From: Dendrocalamus latiflorus
Taxonomy: Eukaryota > Streptophyta > Magnoliopsida > Poales > Poaceae
DNA length: 64,000 nucleotides
Reading direction: 5' to 3'
Assembly (NCBI GenBank): GCA_017311315.1
Contig: CM029663.1
Location: 39,568,622 to 39,632,621, forward strand
Below, one piece after another: positions 43,596-54,614 of this stretch. The translations under genes were made by a program, and so were the position numbers. The notes below the pieces were generated by a model. It made no database searches. It was given only the letters and a program-made list of their open reading frames with translations, and had not been told where the DNA came from. Position 1 is the first letter of the stretch; each line of letters starts with the position of its first letter.

Positions 43596-46468
43596 TCAGA
43601 TGTTTTTCCTGATGAGCTTCCAGGTCTGCCACCAGAACGGGAACCGGATTTCCGCATAGACCTTGTTCCGAGTACGCGGCCTATCTACAAGTCCCCGTAT
43701 CGGATGGCACCTGTGGAGCAGGTGGAGTTGAAGAAGCAGTTGGATGAACTCCTAGCTAAGGGGTTTATTAGACCGAGCACGTCGCCTTGGGCTGCTCCGG
43801 TCCTGTTTGTGGGAAAGAAGGATGGCACCAAGAGGCTTTGTGTGGATTATCGAGCACTTAATCAAGTGACGATCAAGAACAAGTATCCATTGCCTCGCAT
43901 TGAAGATCTCTTCGATCAGCTGAGGGGTGCCAAGGTATTCTCAAGATTGATTTGCAGTCTGGTTATCATCAACTGCGGATCAGGGAGGAGGATATAGAGA
44001 AGACAGCTTTTAGCACAAGGTATGGGCATTTTGAGTTTGTCGTTATGTCTTTCGGACTAACAAATGCTCCTGCTGTGTTTATGGAAGCCATGAACAGGAT
44101 GCTCCATGAGTACCTGGATTCTTTTGTGGTGGTTTTCATCGATGACATTCTGGTTTATTCCAAGACGGAGGAGGATCACGAGTTGCATCTTAGTCTGGTC
44201 CTGGATGCCCTTCGGAGGAATAAATTCTACGTGAAGCTGAAGAAATGTGCTTTCTAGCTATCCGAGGTGGGATTTCTTGGTCATACCATCAGTCAGCATG
44301 GTATTACAGTGGATCCAAAGAATGTGGCAGCGGTGGTGCAGTGGCGAAGGCTAACTAATGTGTCAGAGGTTCGGAGTTTCCTTGGTCTCGCCGGTTACTA
44401 TCGGCGCTTTGTGCAGGATTTCTCTATCATCGCCATGCCGATGACCCGACTCACACAAAAGGGTGTTCCTTTTGTAAGGACAGATGATTGTGAGTCTGGC
44501 TTTTAGACTTTGAAGAGCAAGCTGCTGAATGCACCTATTCTATCCTTGCCCGAGAGTGGCAAGCGCTTCACGGTGTACACAGATGCTTCGCGGATCGGTC
44601 TTGGTTGTGTGTTGATGCAGGATGGGTGAGTTATCGCTTATGCTTCTAGACAGTTGAAGACTCATGAGCAGAACTATCCTACTCACGACTTGGAGTTGGC
44701 AGCTGTTGTTTTTGCTCTGAAGTCTTGGAGGTATTATCTGTACAGGGAACAGTGTGACATCTTTACTGATCACAAGAGCCTTAAGTACATATTCACTCAG
44801 CGAGAGCTGAATTTGACGCAGCGGAGGTGGTTGGAGTTGATCAAAGATTATGATCTGACTATCCAATATCACCCTGGTAAAGCCAATGTGATGGCTGACG
44901 CCTTGAGCAGGACAGGAGTCCCTCAGACAGCGATGTCCTTGATCTCAGAGTTTGAGAGGATGGGTATCTCTTTCTGTCTCGCTGGAGTTGCACAGGCAGA
45001 GACACAGATGATTATCCAGTCCGCCATTCCCGAGCGAGTTCGTGAGGCTCAGCAGCACGATCGGCTCCTTTCAGAAGTGCGGAAGAGGATCTCGGAGGGT
45101 TGTTCCCGAGATTTTAGTGTGGATGAGAGTGGTGCAGTTCGTTTTAGAGGCCGGCTGTGTGTACCCCAGAAATCAGAGGTGAAGGATGATATTCTTCGTG
45201 AGGCTCACCGGACGCCGTACTCTGTACATCCGGGGGAGACCAAGATGTATCAAGATCTGAAGTAGGTCTTTTGGTGGAAACGCATGAGGGTGGACATTGC
45301 TAAGTATGTCGCTTCTTGTGGCGTTTGTCAGCAGGTGAAGGCCGAGCATAAGCGGCCTGCTGGTTTGTTGCAGCCTTTGGAGTTACCTGAGTGGAAGTGG
45401 GAGCATATCACGATGGACTTTGTGGTTGGATTGCCGCGCTCTCCTCGAGGGCGAGACGCAGTTTGGGTCGTGGTGGACAGACTTACCAAGTCCGCACACT
45501 TCATTCCGATGAAGACGACCAAAACAGCGAAGGACCTGGCTCCGTTGTATATTCGAGAGGTGGTGAGACTACATGGGGTGCCTAAGTCAATTGTTTCTGA
45601 CCGGGATGCCAAGTTCGTCTCTAAGTTCTGGCAGAGTCTTCAAGCTGCATTGGGCACGACAGTTTCCCTCAGTACAGCTTTTCACCCTCAGACGGATGGT
45701 CAGTTAGAGCGGACCATTCAGACTTTGGAGGACATGCTTCGAGCTTGTGTACTATCTTGGAAGGGCAGTTGGGAGGACCATCTGGCTTTGGCAGAGTTCG
45801 CGTATAACAATAGTTATCAGGCGAGTATCAAGATGGCTCCTTTTGAGGCTCTGTATGGTCGAAGGTGTGTTTCTCCTCTTTGTTGGGATGCAGTGGGTGA
45901 GAGATCTTTACTTGGTCCAGACCTTGTTCAGCAAACCGTGGAGAAAGTGCGGGAGGTTCGTCAGAACTTGTTGGCTGCTCAGAGCCGACAAAAGAGTTAT
46001 GTGGACGTTCGATGCTGTGAGTTGGAGTTTGCGGTTGGTGACTTTGTGCTCCTCCGAGTGTCGCCAACTAAGGGTATTGTTCATTTTGGTACCACCGGGA
46101 AGCTTAGCCCACGGTACATTGGCCCTTTTCCAGTGGTTGCTCATGTGGGCAGTTTGGCGTATCGGTTGGAGTTGCTGAGCTCGTTGAGTGGTGTGCACAA
46201 CGTCTTCCACGTGTCTATGCTGAGGAAGTATTTGCGGGATCCCGAGCACAAGATTGACCTGGGGCAGGTCACGGTGGATCAGGATCTCATTGTGGAGAGT
46301 CGACCAGAGCGTATCTTGGATACTTCAGAGCGGGTCTTGAGGAATAAGACCATCAAGTATGTGAAGGTCCTCTGGACGTTTCAGTCCGAGAGGGAGGCTA
46401 CGTGGGAGCTTGAGGATCAGATGCGAAAGAAGTACCCCGAGCTCTTCGAGGCTGGTGAGTACTCGTAG
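43596..46468 (+). pseudogene. pol: Tekay-like RT, RNase H, integrase and chromodomain (element K)
   Basis: RT has LFVGKKDGTKRLCVDYRALN, the FIDD box (about 44138) and LGFLGHTIS-like connection. RNase H has VYTDASRIGLGCV and FTDHKSLKYI. Integrase has the HHCC finger (HRTPYSVH, CGVCQQVK), core DFVVGLPRSPRGRD, SDRDAKFVSKFW and QTDGQLERT, and a GPF module. The last 54 residues (RVLRNKTIKYVKVLWTF, ATWELEDQMRKKYPELF) form the chromodomain. Breaks are one frameshift near 43945 and in-frame stops at 44255, 44504, 44626 and 45263. Catalytic residues of RT and integrase are retained. Confidence 0.94.
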
Positions 46469-46559
46469 TTGTGGTTCTATCTTTTCTGTGGATTGCTCTT
46501 TTCTTTGTTGCTCTCTTGCTTTGTGGTTTGAGGAGCTAGATTCGAGGACGAATCCCTTT

Positions 46560-46572
46560 TAGGTGGGGAGAA
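46560..46572 (+). promoter_or_regulatory. Polypurine tract of element K
   Basis: TAGGTGGGGAGAA immediately before the LTR start TGTAATATCC. Confidence 0.88.
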
Positions 46573-48070
46573 TGTAATATCCTAAACGTCGTTACGGCGT
46601 AAGTTTTTAAAACAATCGCGGAGTCGCCGGTTTTTCGGTAAATCACGGGAAAGGAAAAATAAAAATTGGAGAGCAGTATAAAATGAATAAAATAAATTAA
46701 AATTTTAATTAAAAACCCAGAGTGAGCTGCCTGGGGGTGGGCCGACCGCCTTTGGCCATGGCCCAAGGGGGTGGCCGCACCCCCCAAGGCCGCACACCCC
46801 TTAACCCTAGAGCCCCTCCCCCTTTTCCCCACACCCAGCCGCCACCCCCTCCTCCCCTTTCTCCACCTCTTTGGCTGCCCCTCCCCAGCAAGATCTGCGC
46901 CCCCTGCTGCTGCCATTGGAAGGAGAAGGAAGGAGAAGAAGGAAGGAGAAGAAGAAGAGGAGGAAAAGAGGGGTGATTCCTCATCTAGGTAATTTTCCCC
47001 CATCCCAAACCATCTGTTTCTCGAACTAATTAGGGTTCTTGGCACGGATTTTGAAGGGAGATTAAAGATTAATAGCCCGATTAGAGATTACCTGCTGTCT
47101 ACCTGTAGATTGATTCGCGTAGCTTGTCTGGTCACGCGGTTTAGACCTAGTAAATGATTTTTCTTGCAGACCCTCCCAAAAGGAAAGTTGTAGAGGACTT
47201 CCAGACGCATGTCCTGTTTTTGTTTCGGAAATTTTGTCCGCGGGATCTAGGAGTTACAGGGTCGGTATTACCGCTGTTCGTCAGGCGAGCAGATTGGGAC
47301 AGACTAAATTAATCTGTGGTTTTGAGGTAGTAAATGATTTTTATGGTCATGGCCGTAATTGAGAAAGTTGTAGAGAATCTGGTATTCTAGCTTCTGTAGA
47401 ACATTCAGAATTTTTAGACCCCTGTACTGTGCTGGGACGCATTTGAATGCTGCTGTTCAGTCTGCCAGAACAGAGATCTTCCTCTGTTTTGGGCATTAAA
47501 GTATACCTAGCTGTGATCAAAATAAAAATAGGTGTTCTAGATGAAAAATGTAGACTTTTAAGTGATGAATCCAGAGAGGTATCGTTTGCTGTAATTGGAT
47601 CAATATTTTTAAAGTTACGAAAATGTTAAGCAGCGCTGCTGCAGAGGGTAGTTTGCTGAATTGTTGAGCGGAGAGGAGTTGGTGCGGGTTCGGGTTTCTA
47701 GCGACGTCTTTAATTATTTTAGTCGTGTTTGTATGCTGTAGCTTTGTGCTGAGAGATGCCTTTTGGACAGGTGGTCTTGCCCCTGAGCGCTCTTGATTTT
47801 GCTTCGCTTCGTCGGTTGAGGCAAGTAAACGTAGCGGTGGTTGCTACCGTTTAACTTGTTATTCCTTCTACTTGCAGTTTACATTATTATCGTAATTTGA
47901 TACATTATGCCATGATTGCATGATAATTTAATTGTGGAGATGGTAGCAATTATTGATCCATTGATAAGTTGATAATCTGCTAGTAGACATGTGGAATTCT
48001 TGCTTAATGCTATAATGTGGAACATGAAAATAACATGTGGTGGATGTGGATATGTTGTGAGCATGATAAT

Positions 48071-48987
48071 TGATGAGGACATCACTTCTTTGGATACACA
48101 CAACACTCCTCCACTTGACATTCAAGGACCAATCACTAGAGCTCGCGCCCGACAATTGAATTTACAGGTGACCTCGTTCCTAAGTACTTCTTTTTGTTCA
48201 CTTGAGAATCGATTGCTACCTAATGATTTAATTGTGATTAGGAACCATGGAGAGGACCTAGAAGTACTTGGAGAAGGACTATGAGGCGCACAAGTCCAGC
48301 AAGGGCGGTCGAATCATGTTGGAGGCCCAATTCAAACCGACTTCGAATCCAATTCGGAGTCCAGGACGAGGCCTCACTAAAACGGACGCTCAGATCGCAT
48401 CCGGACTTCGTTTTGGACGTTCTACATATGTATGGAAAGCTGAGAAAACTACCTTTCCAATGGCTCTGATACCATGTCAAAATTCCTTCTGAGTCAACAG
48501 GAATCGTCGAAACAAGTGAGAATTCAGAATCTGTCAGGGTGCTGCGCCACCGTCTTTTGGGCCTTTCGGCTTTGTATCGTGTTGGAGCCCATTAGGGCGC
48601 GTCCAGGGGTTTTGCACGCCCCTTAATCCTTTATATCCAGCCGCCACCCCCACCATTAGGGTTGGGTTTTGCTTAGATTAATTCTGTCTTTGAACAGTAT
48701 CGCCGTTCATCGGTTTGTGAGACCCCAACTTTCGAGTGCTAAATCAATACATCTGCAATTCAGTTGTGTTCTTCCTTGTTCTTGCTTGTGTTCTTCGATT
48801 CGCAGGCAAGGATTAGCCTTCTTGGCGAGGTCAACCGGCTGTACACGGTTGATAACCTGAGGAGACGTGGTGCTGCGATTGCGGGGTTTGGAACGTGTCG
48901 TTCGGAAGCCGGATCGATTTGTGTCGCGCCTCCACCAAATCGAACATATCCAGAACCTGTTGGAAGATCGGGACCCCGTCCCTATCA
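48071..48987 (+). repeat. 5' LTR of CRM element L
   Basis: TGATGAGGACATC to GTCCCTATCA. A TTTATATCC stretch at about 48630 is the likely TATA element. It is the partner of 52878-53794. Confidence 0.95.
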
Positions 48988-48989
48988 AG

Positions 48990-49003
48990 TGGTATTAGAG
49001 CTT
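48990..49003 (+). promoter_or_regulatory. Primer-binding site of CRM element L
   Basis: TGGTATTAGAGCTT starts two bases after the LTR. It has one change from the usual TGGTATCAGAGC. Confidence 0.8.
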
Positions 49004-50103
49004 CGGGTGTTCCTTCAGGTTCGAGTTATCCTACCTTTGTTTTTTCGGATTCATCCTAGAGTCCAAGAAAAAGCCCTAAAAAAATTGTAGTCATAGGTTG
49101 TTCCCTGTCCCAGATCTCGTTTAGCCTTTTGCACAATTTGATTTCAGAGTCCGTAGTGTTGAGTTTGTGTCCTTAGTCGAGTTGTGTTGCTGGTTTAGAT
49201 CGTGTTTTGTTTCGGGTTATCTTGCTTCCGCTACCTCTCATACAAACCCTAATTTCCAAATTCGGCTGATTTTTCCTTTCTCTGCAGCCGCCACCAAAAA
49301 CATCATATCTTTTGATTCTAAGATTATTTTTGAGTGAGACCACCGCCATTAGATTCAAAAATTGCTTATCCATCTATCTGTAAAATTTCACGTCATTCCA
49401 GCAAGGCAGTTAAGAGATATATGCGGTGAAAGTTGACCAAATTATCTGTTTCGAATCTGCAACTATCAGCAGTTGTGATTTTTGTGCGAATTTCTGTGTC
49501 AGGTTTTGGAAGTTGGCCCCAAAATAAAATCTGTAGAAAAAGCCGTCAGAAAATAAAGAAAAAAGAATCAGTGAAAAAAAGGCATCTGACAAAAAGTTAC
49601 GGCCAAAATACCGACGTGCTGTCTAGTGGACAGAAATCTTCAGTTTACAGTTTTAGGTGACAGAAATTCATTTGTTTTGTGCTTATGCTGAATTAAGTCT
49701 CTCAGTGCCTGGCCATCTTTGTTGCTGTCTTTGCCTTACTATTCTGGTCTTGACTCCTTGTTCATCATATCTTAACCCTGATATAGGACACATTTAGACC
49801 AGCAACTAGGACCAGTGCTTTGGACGTTTATTCAGCATTACTATCTGTTATTGATTTGTGTTCCACTGACATATTTGGCCTACCAAGCTCCATATATCTA
49901 CTTCTGGATAGCACCGTTTTGACCCTTGCAATCGTACCCACGCTCGACATGGTTTCACGAACCAGCCACCGGTTGTACCACCTGCTGCTTTGGTAAGAAC
50001 ATTTGTAAGAGCTTGGTAAGACACTTCCTTTGCGGATTTCCACTACCCTTCCTTTCTAGTTGATAGGGATAATCCTTTTGTTTTCCCTGTGTTTCCACTA
50101 ACC
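49004..50103 (+). other. 5' leader of CRM element L
   Basis: About 1.1 kb without a long frame. It contains AAACTAGGACCAG-like sequence near 49800 shared with the leader of F. Confidence 0.75.
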
Positions 50104-50700
50104 ATGGCAGGTGACGAAGGTGACGCGACACCGGTCGATTTCAACGAGTGTGTTAGTCGCGGCGAGCTACAAGCTGCGCTCGACAAACAAAATGCTTCAC
50201 TCGGCGCGAGAATGGACACCATCGTCGCCGCCATTGCCAACTTGAACACCACGGAAGGCATTGAGCGGGTGGAGCGACGGTTGGCTGACCTCACTGGTCG
50301 GATGGACACATTGGAGGCACGCCTGCCACCTGTCAATGATGGCCATCATCCTGATGATGACGCAGTGTATGATGCAGATGGCAACATTGATCGGCGGGCG
50401 ACACAAGATGCACGACTACGTCGGCGTCTTCAGCAAAACCGACAGGGTATGGGAGGTGATAACCAGAACCGTCATGGTAACGACGACCCTTTTGCTAAAG
50501 TCAAGTTTACCATTCCATCTTTTGCTGGTCTTTATGATGCTGATATATATCTTGATTGGGAGATGACGGTAGAGCAGAAATTTAATTCTCACTTGGTTCC
50601 TGAACAACATAGAGTTAGACAAGCTACTAGTGAGTTTAAGGACTTTGCTATTATCTGGTGGAATGAACTAAGTAACATGCGCTTACAACCTGATACATGA
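50104..50700 (+). CDS. gag: CRM Gag, N-terminal part (element L)
   Basis: The ATG at 50104 is chosen (context ACCATGG) over one 15 bp upstream in frame. The product begins MAGDEGDATPVDFNE, has a coiled-coil-like stretch (RMDTIVAAIANLNT, ERRLADLTGRMDTLEARL) and the Gag core FAKVKFTIPSFAGLYDADIYLDW to FAIIWWNELSNM. An in-frame TGA at 50698-50700 ends it after 198 codons. The same frame continues directly (next ATG 50719), so one base change separates this from a single Gag-Pol frame of about 1030 codons. Confidence 0.92.
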   Translation: MAGDEGDATPVDFNECVSRGELQAALDKQNASLGARMDTIVAAIANLNTTEGIERVERRLADLTGRMDTLEARLPPVNDGHHPDDDAVYDADGNIDRRATQDARLRRRLQQNRQGMGGDNQNRHGNDDPFAKVKFTIPSFAGLYDADIYLDWEMTVEQKFNSHLVPEQHRVRQATSEFKDFAIIWWNELSNMRLQPDT

Positions 50701-50718
50701 GCACAGTTAAAAGAAGAT

Positions 50719-53187
50719 ATGCGTAATCGTTTTGTTCCTCCCACATATAAACTTGATTTGAGAAAAAAATTGCAGCGCTTAGAACAAGGTGATCGTTCTG
50801 TTCAGGACTATTATGCTGAGCTTCAAAAGGGTATGATACGTTGTGGGGTTGTTGAGGACACAGAGGATAAGATTTGTCGTTTCTACGGGGGGTTACGGCG
50901 TGAAATTCAGGATATTGTTGATTATAAAGAATTTACTACTGTCAACCAGTTGTTCCACCTTGCTATGCTTGCAGAAAAAGAATTGCAGGGACGCAAGGAA
51001 TCAACGAAGGCACGCACTGAACGACGCTTCTACACACCGCGAACGACTACATCGGCGGGACTGCCCAAGTCTTCTTCGAATTTTCGTTCTCCTCCACCAC
51101 CTGTGAACAAGATTGCAGCAGCGCCACCGAAGCCACCTTCAAAAAATTCTTTGCAGGTTCCAGCCAAGAGTAGTTCTTCTTCCGTGGCTTCAACGGGTTG
51201 CTCCTCCGACATTCAGTGCCATCGCTGCCATGGGCTTGGTCATGTGCAGAAGAATTGCCCTAGCCAACGGGCATACATCGCCACAGAAGATGGAGGCTAC
51301 ATCAGCACTTCGGATGTCGAGGAGGATGATGATGTTGCTGCTGCCACGGACGACAATGGTGGTGGTGATGACGACCTAGTCCTTGGTGGGGCGTCCACAG
51401 CGACGCTACGGAGCATCATTGTGCAGCGAGTCCTCAGCACACAGGTACAACAAACCGATAAGCTTCAACGCCATAATTTGTTTCAGACTTTCTTCGCAAT
51501 CAACAACCGGCGCGCACATGTCATTATTGATGGAGGAAGCTGCAACAACTTGGTGAGTTCTGATTTGGTCAAGAAGCTTGGCTTGACCACGCGGCCGCAT
51601 CCACATCCATACCATATTCAGTGGTTAAATGATTCTGGAAAAGCTAAGGTAACACAAACATGCCGCGTCCATTTTTCCATCGGTGGGTATGTTGATCATG
51701 TTGATTGTGATGTGGTTCCCATGCAAGCATGCTCTCTTTTATTGGGTCGACCTTGGGAATTTGATAATGATGCTTTACACCATGGTAGTAGTAACAAATA
51801 CACTTTTATGCATAAGGGAAAGAAAGTTACTTTACTGCCTTTGACCCCAACTGAGATTATAGAGGCCGATAGGGCGAGAGCTGCTGCTGCTAATGATCAA
51901 AAGGAACATGATCAATCTGAAAAACAGCAAGTAATTCATTTGAAAAATTCTGTTATGCTTGCCACAAAATCAGACCTTGCTGAAATTGATGATGTTAATG
52001 ATACATGCTATGTTTTTGTGTGCAAAGATGCTTTATTTTCTCTTGATAATATGCCTTGCACTTTGCCTGCTCCTGTCACTAACCTTTTGCAGGAGTTTAG
52101 AGATGTTTTCCCTGATGAGATACCTCCAGGACTTCCACCCATTCGAGGGATTGAGCACCAGATTGACTTGATTCCTGGAGCGAGTTTGCCAAACCGTGCG
52201 GCATACAGGACCAATCCTGAAGAGACTAAGGAGATTCAGCGACAAGTCCAAGACCTTTTGGACCGTGGGGATGCACGTTTGTTTGGTAACCTTGGGAACC
52301 AAACTGAGGTGGTGAACCGCACATTGTCTACCATGTTGAGAGCTATTTTGAAGAATAATTTGAAGCTGTGGGAAGAGTGTTTGCCGCATGTTGAGTTCGC
52401 ATATAATCGAGCGGAACACTACATCACCAAGGTAAGTCCTTTTCAGGTAGTGTATGGATTCAATCCATGTGCCCCTACTGATATTTTACCGTTGCCTACT
52501 AGTGAGAGAGTTCATAATGATCGTGTTGATTTTATTGTTAAAATGCATGAGGCTACTAAGGCAAACATTGAAAAGATGAATGAAAAATATAGGATTACTG
52601 GTAGTAAAGGTAGAAAGGAAGTTAAACTTGAACCGGGTGATTTTGTTTGGTTGCACTTGAGAAAGGATAGATTTCCTGAGTTAAGAAAGTCAAAATTGAT
52701 GCCTAGAGCTGCTGGTCCTTTTAAGATAGTTGAGAAGATAAATGATAATGCATATAAACTTAAATTGCCTCCCGAGTTCGGGGTTAGTCCCACCTTTAAC
52801 ATTTCAGATTTGAAGCCATACTTGGGAGAAGAAGATGAGGCTGAGTTGAGGACAACTCCGCTTCAAGAGGGGAAGGATGATGAGGACATAACTTCTTTGG
52901 ATACACACAACACTCCTCCACTTGACATTCAAGGACCAATCACTAGAGCTCGCGCCCGACAATTGAATTTACAGGTGACCTCGTTCCTAAGTACTTCTTT
53001 TTGTTCACTTGAGAATCGATTGCTACCTAATGATTTAATTGTGATTAGGAACCATGGAGAGGACCTAGAAGTACATGGAGAAGGACTACGAGGCGCACAA
53101 GTCCAGCAAGGGCGGTCGAATCATGTTGGAGGCCCAATTCAAACCGACTTCGAATCCAATTCGGAGTCCAGGACGAGGCCTCACTAA
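50719..53187 (+). CDS. CRM Gag C-terminus, protease, integrase tail with CR motif (element L)
   Basis: 822 codons, uninterrupted. Residues 1-100: rest of Gag core (RNRFVPPTYKLDLRKKLQRL, YYAELQKGMIRCGVVED). About 167-180: knuckle CHRCHGLGHVQKNC. About 268: protease site VIIDGGSCNNL, the CRM form. About 470-517: the pre-RT block GLPPIRGIEHQIDLIPGA and EETKEIQRQVQ. Then a junction of about 30 bp (52273-52302) and the end of integrase: QTEVVNRTLSTML, the GPF module, DNAYKLKLPPEFGVSPTFNI and DLKPYLGEEDE. From residue about 720 the frame lies in the 3' LTR and includes DIQGPITRARARQLN. RT, RNase H and integrase active site are absent. Confidence 0.94.
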   Translation: MRNRFVPPTYKLDLRKKLQRLEQGDRSVQDYYAELQKGMIRCGVVEDTEDKICRFYGGLRREIQDIVDYKEFTTVNQLFHLAMLAEKELQGRKESTKARTERRFYTPRTTTSAGLPKSSSNFRSPPPPVNKIAAAPPKPPSKNSLQVPAKSSSSSVASTGCSSDIQCHRCHGLGHVQKNCPSQRAYIATEDGGYISTSDVEEDDDVAAATDDNGGGDDDLVLGGASTATLRSIIVQRVLSTQVQQTDKLQRHNLFQTFFAINNRRAHVIIDGGSCNNLVSSDLVKKLGLTTRPHPHPYHIQWLNDSGKAKVTQTCRVHFSIGGYVDHVDCDVVPMQACSLLLGRPWEFDNDALHHGSSNKYTFMHKGKKVTLLPLTPTEIIEADRARAAAANDQKEHDQSEKQQVIHLKNSVMLATKSDLAEIDDVNDTCYVFVCKDALFSLDNMPCTLPAPVTNLLQEFRDVFPDEIPPGLPPIRGIEHQIDLIPGASLPNRAAYRTNPEETKEIQRQVQDLLDRGDARLFGNLGNQTEVVNRTLSTMLRAILKNNLKLWEECLPHVEFAYNRAEHYITKVSPFQVVYGFNPCAPTDILPLPTSERVHNDRVDFIVKMHEATKANIEKMNEKYRITGSKGRKEVKLEPGDFVWLHLRKDRFPELRKSKLMPRAAGPFKIVEKINDNAYKLKLPPEFGVSPTFNISDLKPYLGEEDEAELRTTPLQEGKDDEDITSLDTHNTPPLDIQGPITRARARQLNLQVTSFLSTSFCSLENRLLPNDLIVIRNHGEDLEVHGEGLRGAQVQQGRSNHVGGPIQTDFESNSESRTRPH
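52863..52877 (+). promoter_or_regulatory. Polypurine tract of CRM element L, inside the reading frame
   Basis: TCAAGAGGGGAAGGA just before the LTR start TGATGAGG. The coding frame runs straight through it. Confidence 0.75.
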
Positions 53188-53794
53188 AACGGACGCCCAG
53201 ATCGCATCCGGACTCCGTTTTGGACGTTCTACATATGTATGGAAAGCTGAGAAAACTACCTTTCCAATGGCTCTGATACCATGTAAAAATTCCTTCTGAG
53301 TCAACAGGAATCGTCGAAACAAGTGAGCATTCAGAATCTGTCAGGGTGCTGCGCCACCGTCTTTTGGGCCTTTCGGCTTTGTATCGTGTTGGAGCCCATT
53401 AGGGCGCGTCCAGGGGTTTTGCACGCCCCTTAATCCTTTATATCCAGCCACCACCCCCACCATTAGGGTTGGGTTTTGCTTAGATTAATTCTGTCTTTGA
53501 ACAGTATCGCCGTTCATCGGTTTGTGAGACCCCAACTTTCGAGTGCTAAATCAATACATCTGCAATTCAGTTGTGTTCTTCCTTGTTCTTGCTTGTGTTC
53601 TTCGATTCGCAGGCAAGGATTAGCCTTCTTGGCGAGGTCAACCGGCTGCGCACGGTTGATAACCTGAGGAGACGTGGTGCTGCGATTGCGGGGTTTGGAA
53701 CGTGTCGTTCGGAAGCCGGATCGATTTGTGTCGCGCCTCCACCAAATCGAACATATCCAGAACCTGTTGGAAGATCGGGACCCCGTCCCTATCA
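52878..53794 (+). repeat. 3' LTR of CRM element L
   Basis: 917 bp, TGATGAGGACATA to GTCCCTATCA, followed by ATAAT. Its first 310 bp encode the C-terminal tail of the L polyprotein. Confidence 0.95.
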
Positions 53795-54614
53795 ATAATG
53801 CTCCTTGAGGATGGATTAATATGCTTTATGATTATCATATCATTCATGTAATATCATGTCATATGCATATGTGGATGTCGCCGCACCTAGCCGCGACCGT
53901 ACCGGTACAGCATCGTATATTGCCATAATACGATGCACCTCTTATTCCGCTGGGAGCCTCCTATATTGCCGTAATACGATGCACCTCTAATCCCACTGGA
54001 AAATAGTGATGTGGAGCATAGCATGAAGCATTCATGTGCATTTATTTGTGGATAAAATGACTGCATTCATATGCCATTTAAATCTGAAATTGAAGAGGTA
54101 TGATTCATGGAAGTTTGTGGTGGTTTAATAACTGTGGACATGAATTGTGATTGTGGTTGTATGGAATTATAAATGATGATGTATAAATGTTTGTAGTTTG
54201 AATAGCCTGTTAAACTGTTTGCTTGCTGAGATTTTTATCTCACCCTTGCTTCCCCCTCCCTGCAGGAGGACTTTGAGCATGCATGGGAAGGGTAGAGCGG
54301 CACCACACTGATGCACCTGAATTATATTTTAATGCTGAAATAAAGTTGAAAGGATTCTAGTCTTTTGCTTAGCTATCTTATCATGATTGTTTCACCTTAA
54401 TAAATGTTAAATTTGGAATTGTTTCCTTTGGTTATTATTTTGGAGTTGATTATGAATATTGAATTGTCATCTCTATTCTGTTTTCCCTTAATTGTTTATG
54501 CTTCCGCTTGTATATCTTGTTTAATTACTGCTAGTTTATTTTATTTTGTAAATTGGCTAGTTGTGGAGTGGTTTTAGTAGCATCCCAGGGTAATGTGGGT
54601 CCTGGGGTGTTACA

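Larger units (their letters stand above)
48071..53794 (+). mobile_element. Complete young non-autonomous CRM element (L)
   Basis: LTRs 48071-48987 and 52878-53794 are both 917 bp and differ at 10 positions by my count. ATAAT flanks both sides (48066-48070 and 53795-53799). Primer site, leader of about 1.1 kb, Gag, protease, then a direct jump to the integrase C-terminus. RT core, RNase H and most of integrase are absent. The reading frame continues into the 3' LTR and carries the GPITRARAR motif of centromeric CRM elements. Total 5.7 kb, against about 7.5 kb for usual autonomous CRM elements (family knowledge). Confidence 0.96.
41622..54614 (+). mobile_element. Tekay-like Ty3-gypsy element K (5' LTR missing)
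   Basis: It comprises a leader scrap, gag-pol (41682-46468), polypurine tract and a 3' LTR that is split by element L. The 5' LTR and primer site are absent because the left edge is a duplication breakpoint. Domain order gag, protease, RT, RNase H, integrase, chromodomain puts it in the chromovirus group, with the C-terminal chromodomain typical of Tekay. Without L the element spans about 7.3 kb. Confidence 0.9.
46573..54614 (+). repeat. 3' LTR of element K, split by CRM element L
   Basis: Pieces 46573-48070 and 53800-54614 together form about 2313 bp, matching 37943-40334. It is shorter mainly through fewer GGAAGGAGAA repeats and one fewer 46-bp unit. It ends GGGGTGTTACA followed by CATTC and the CRM pol of G. 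Confidence 0.94.
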
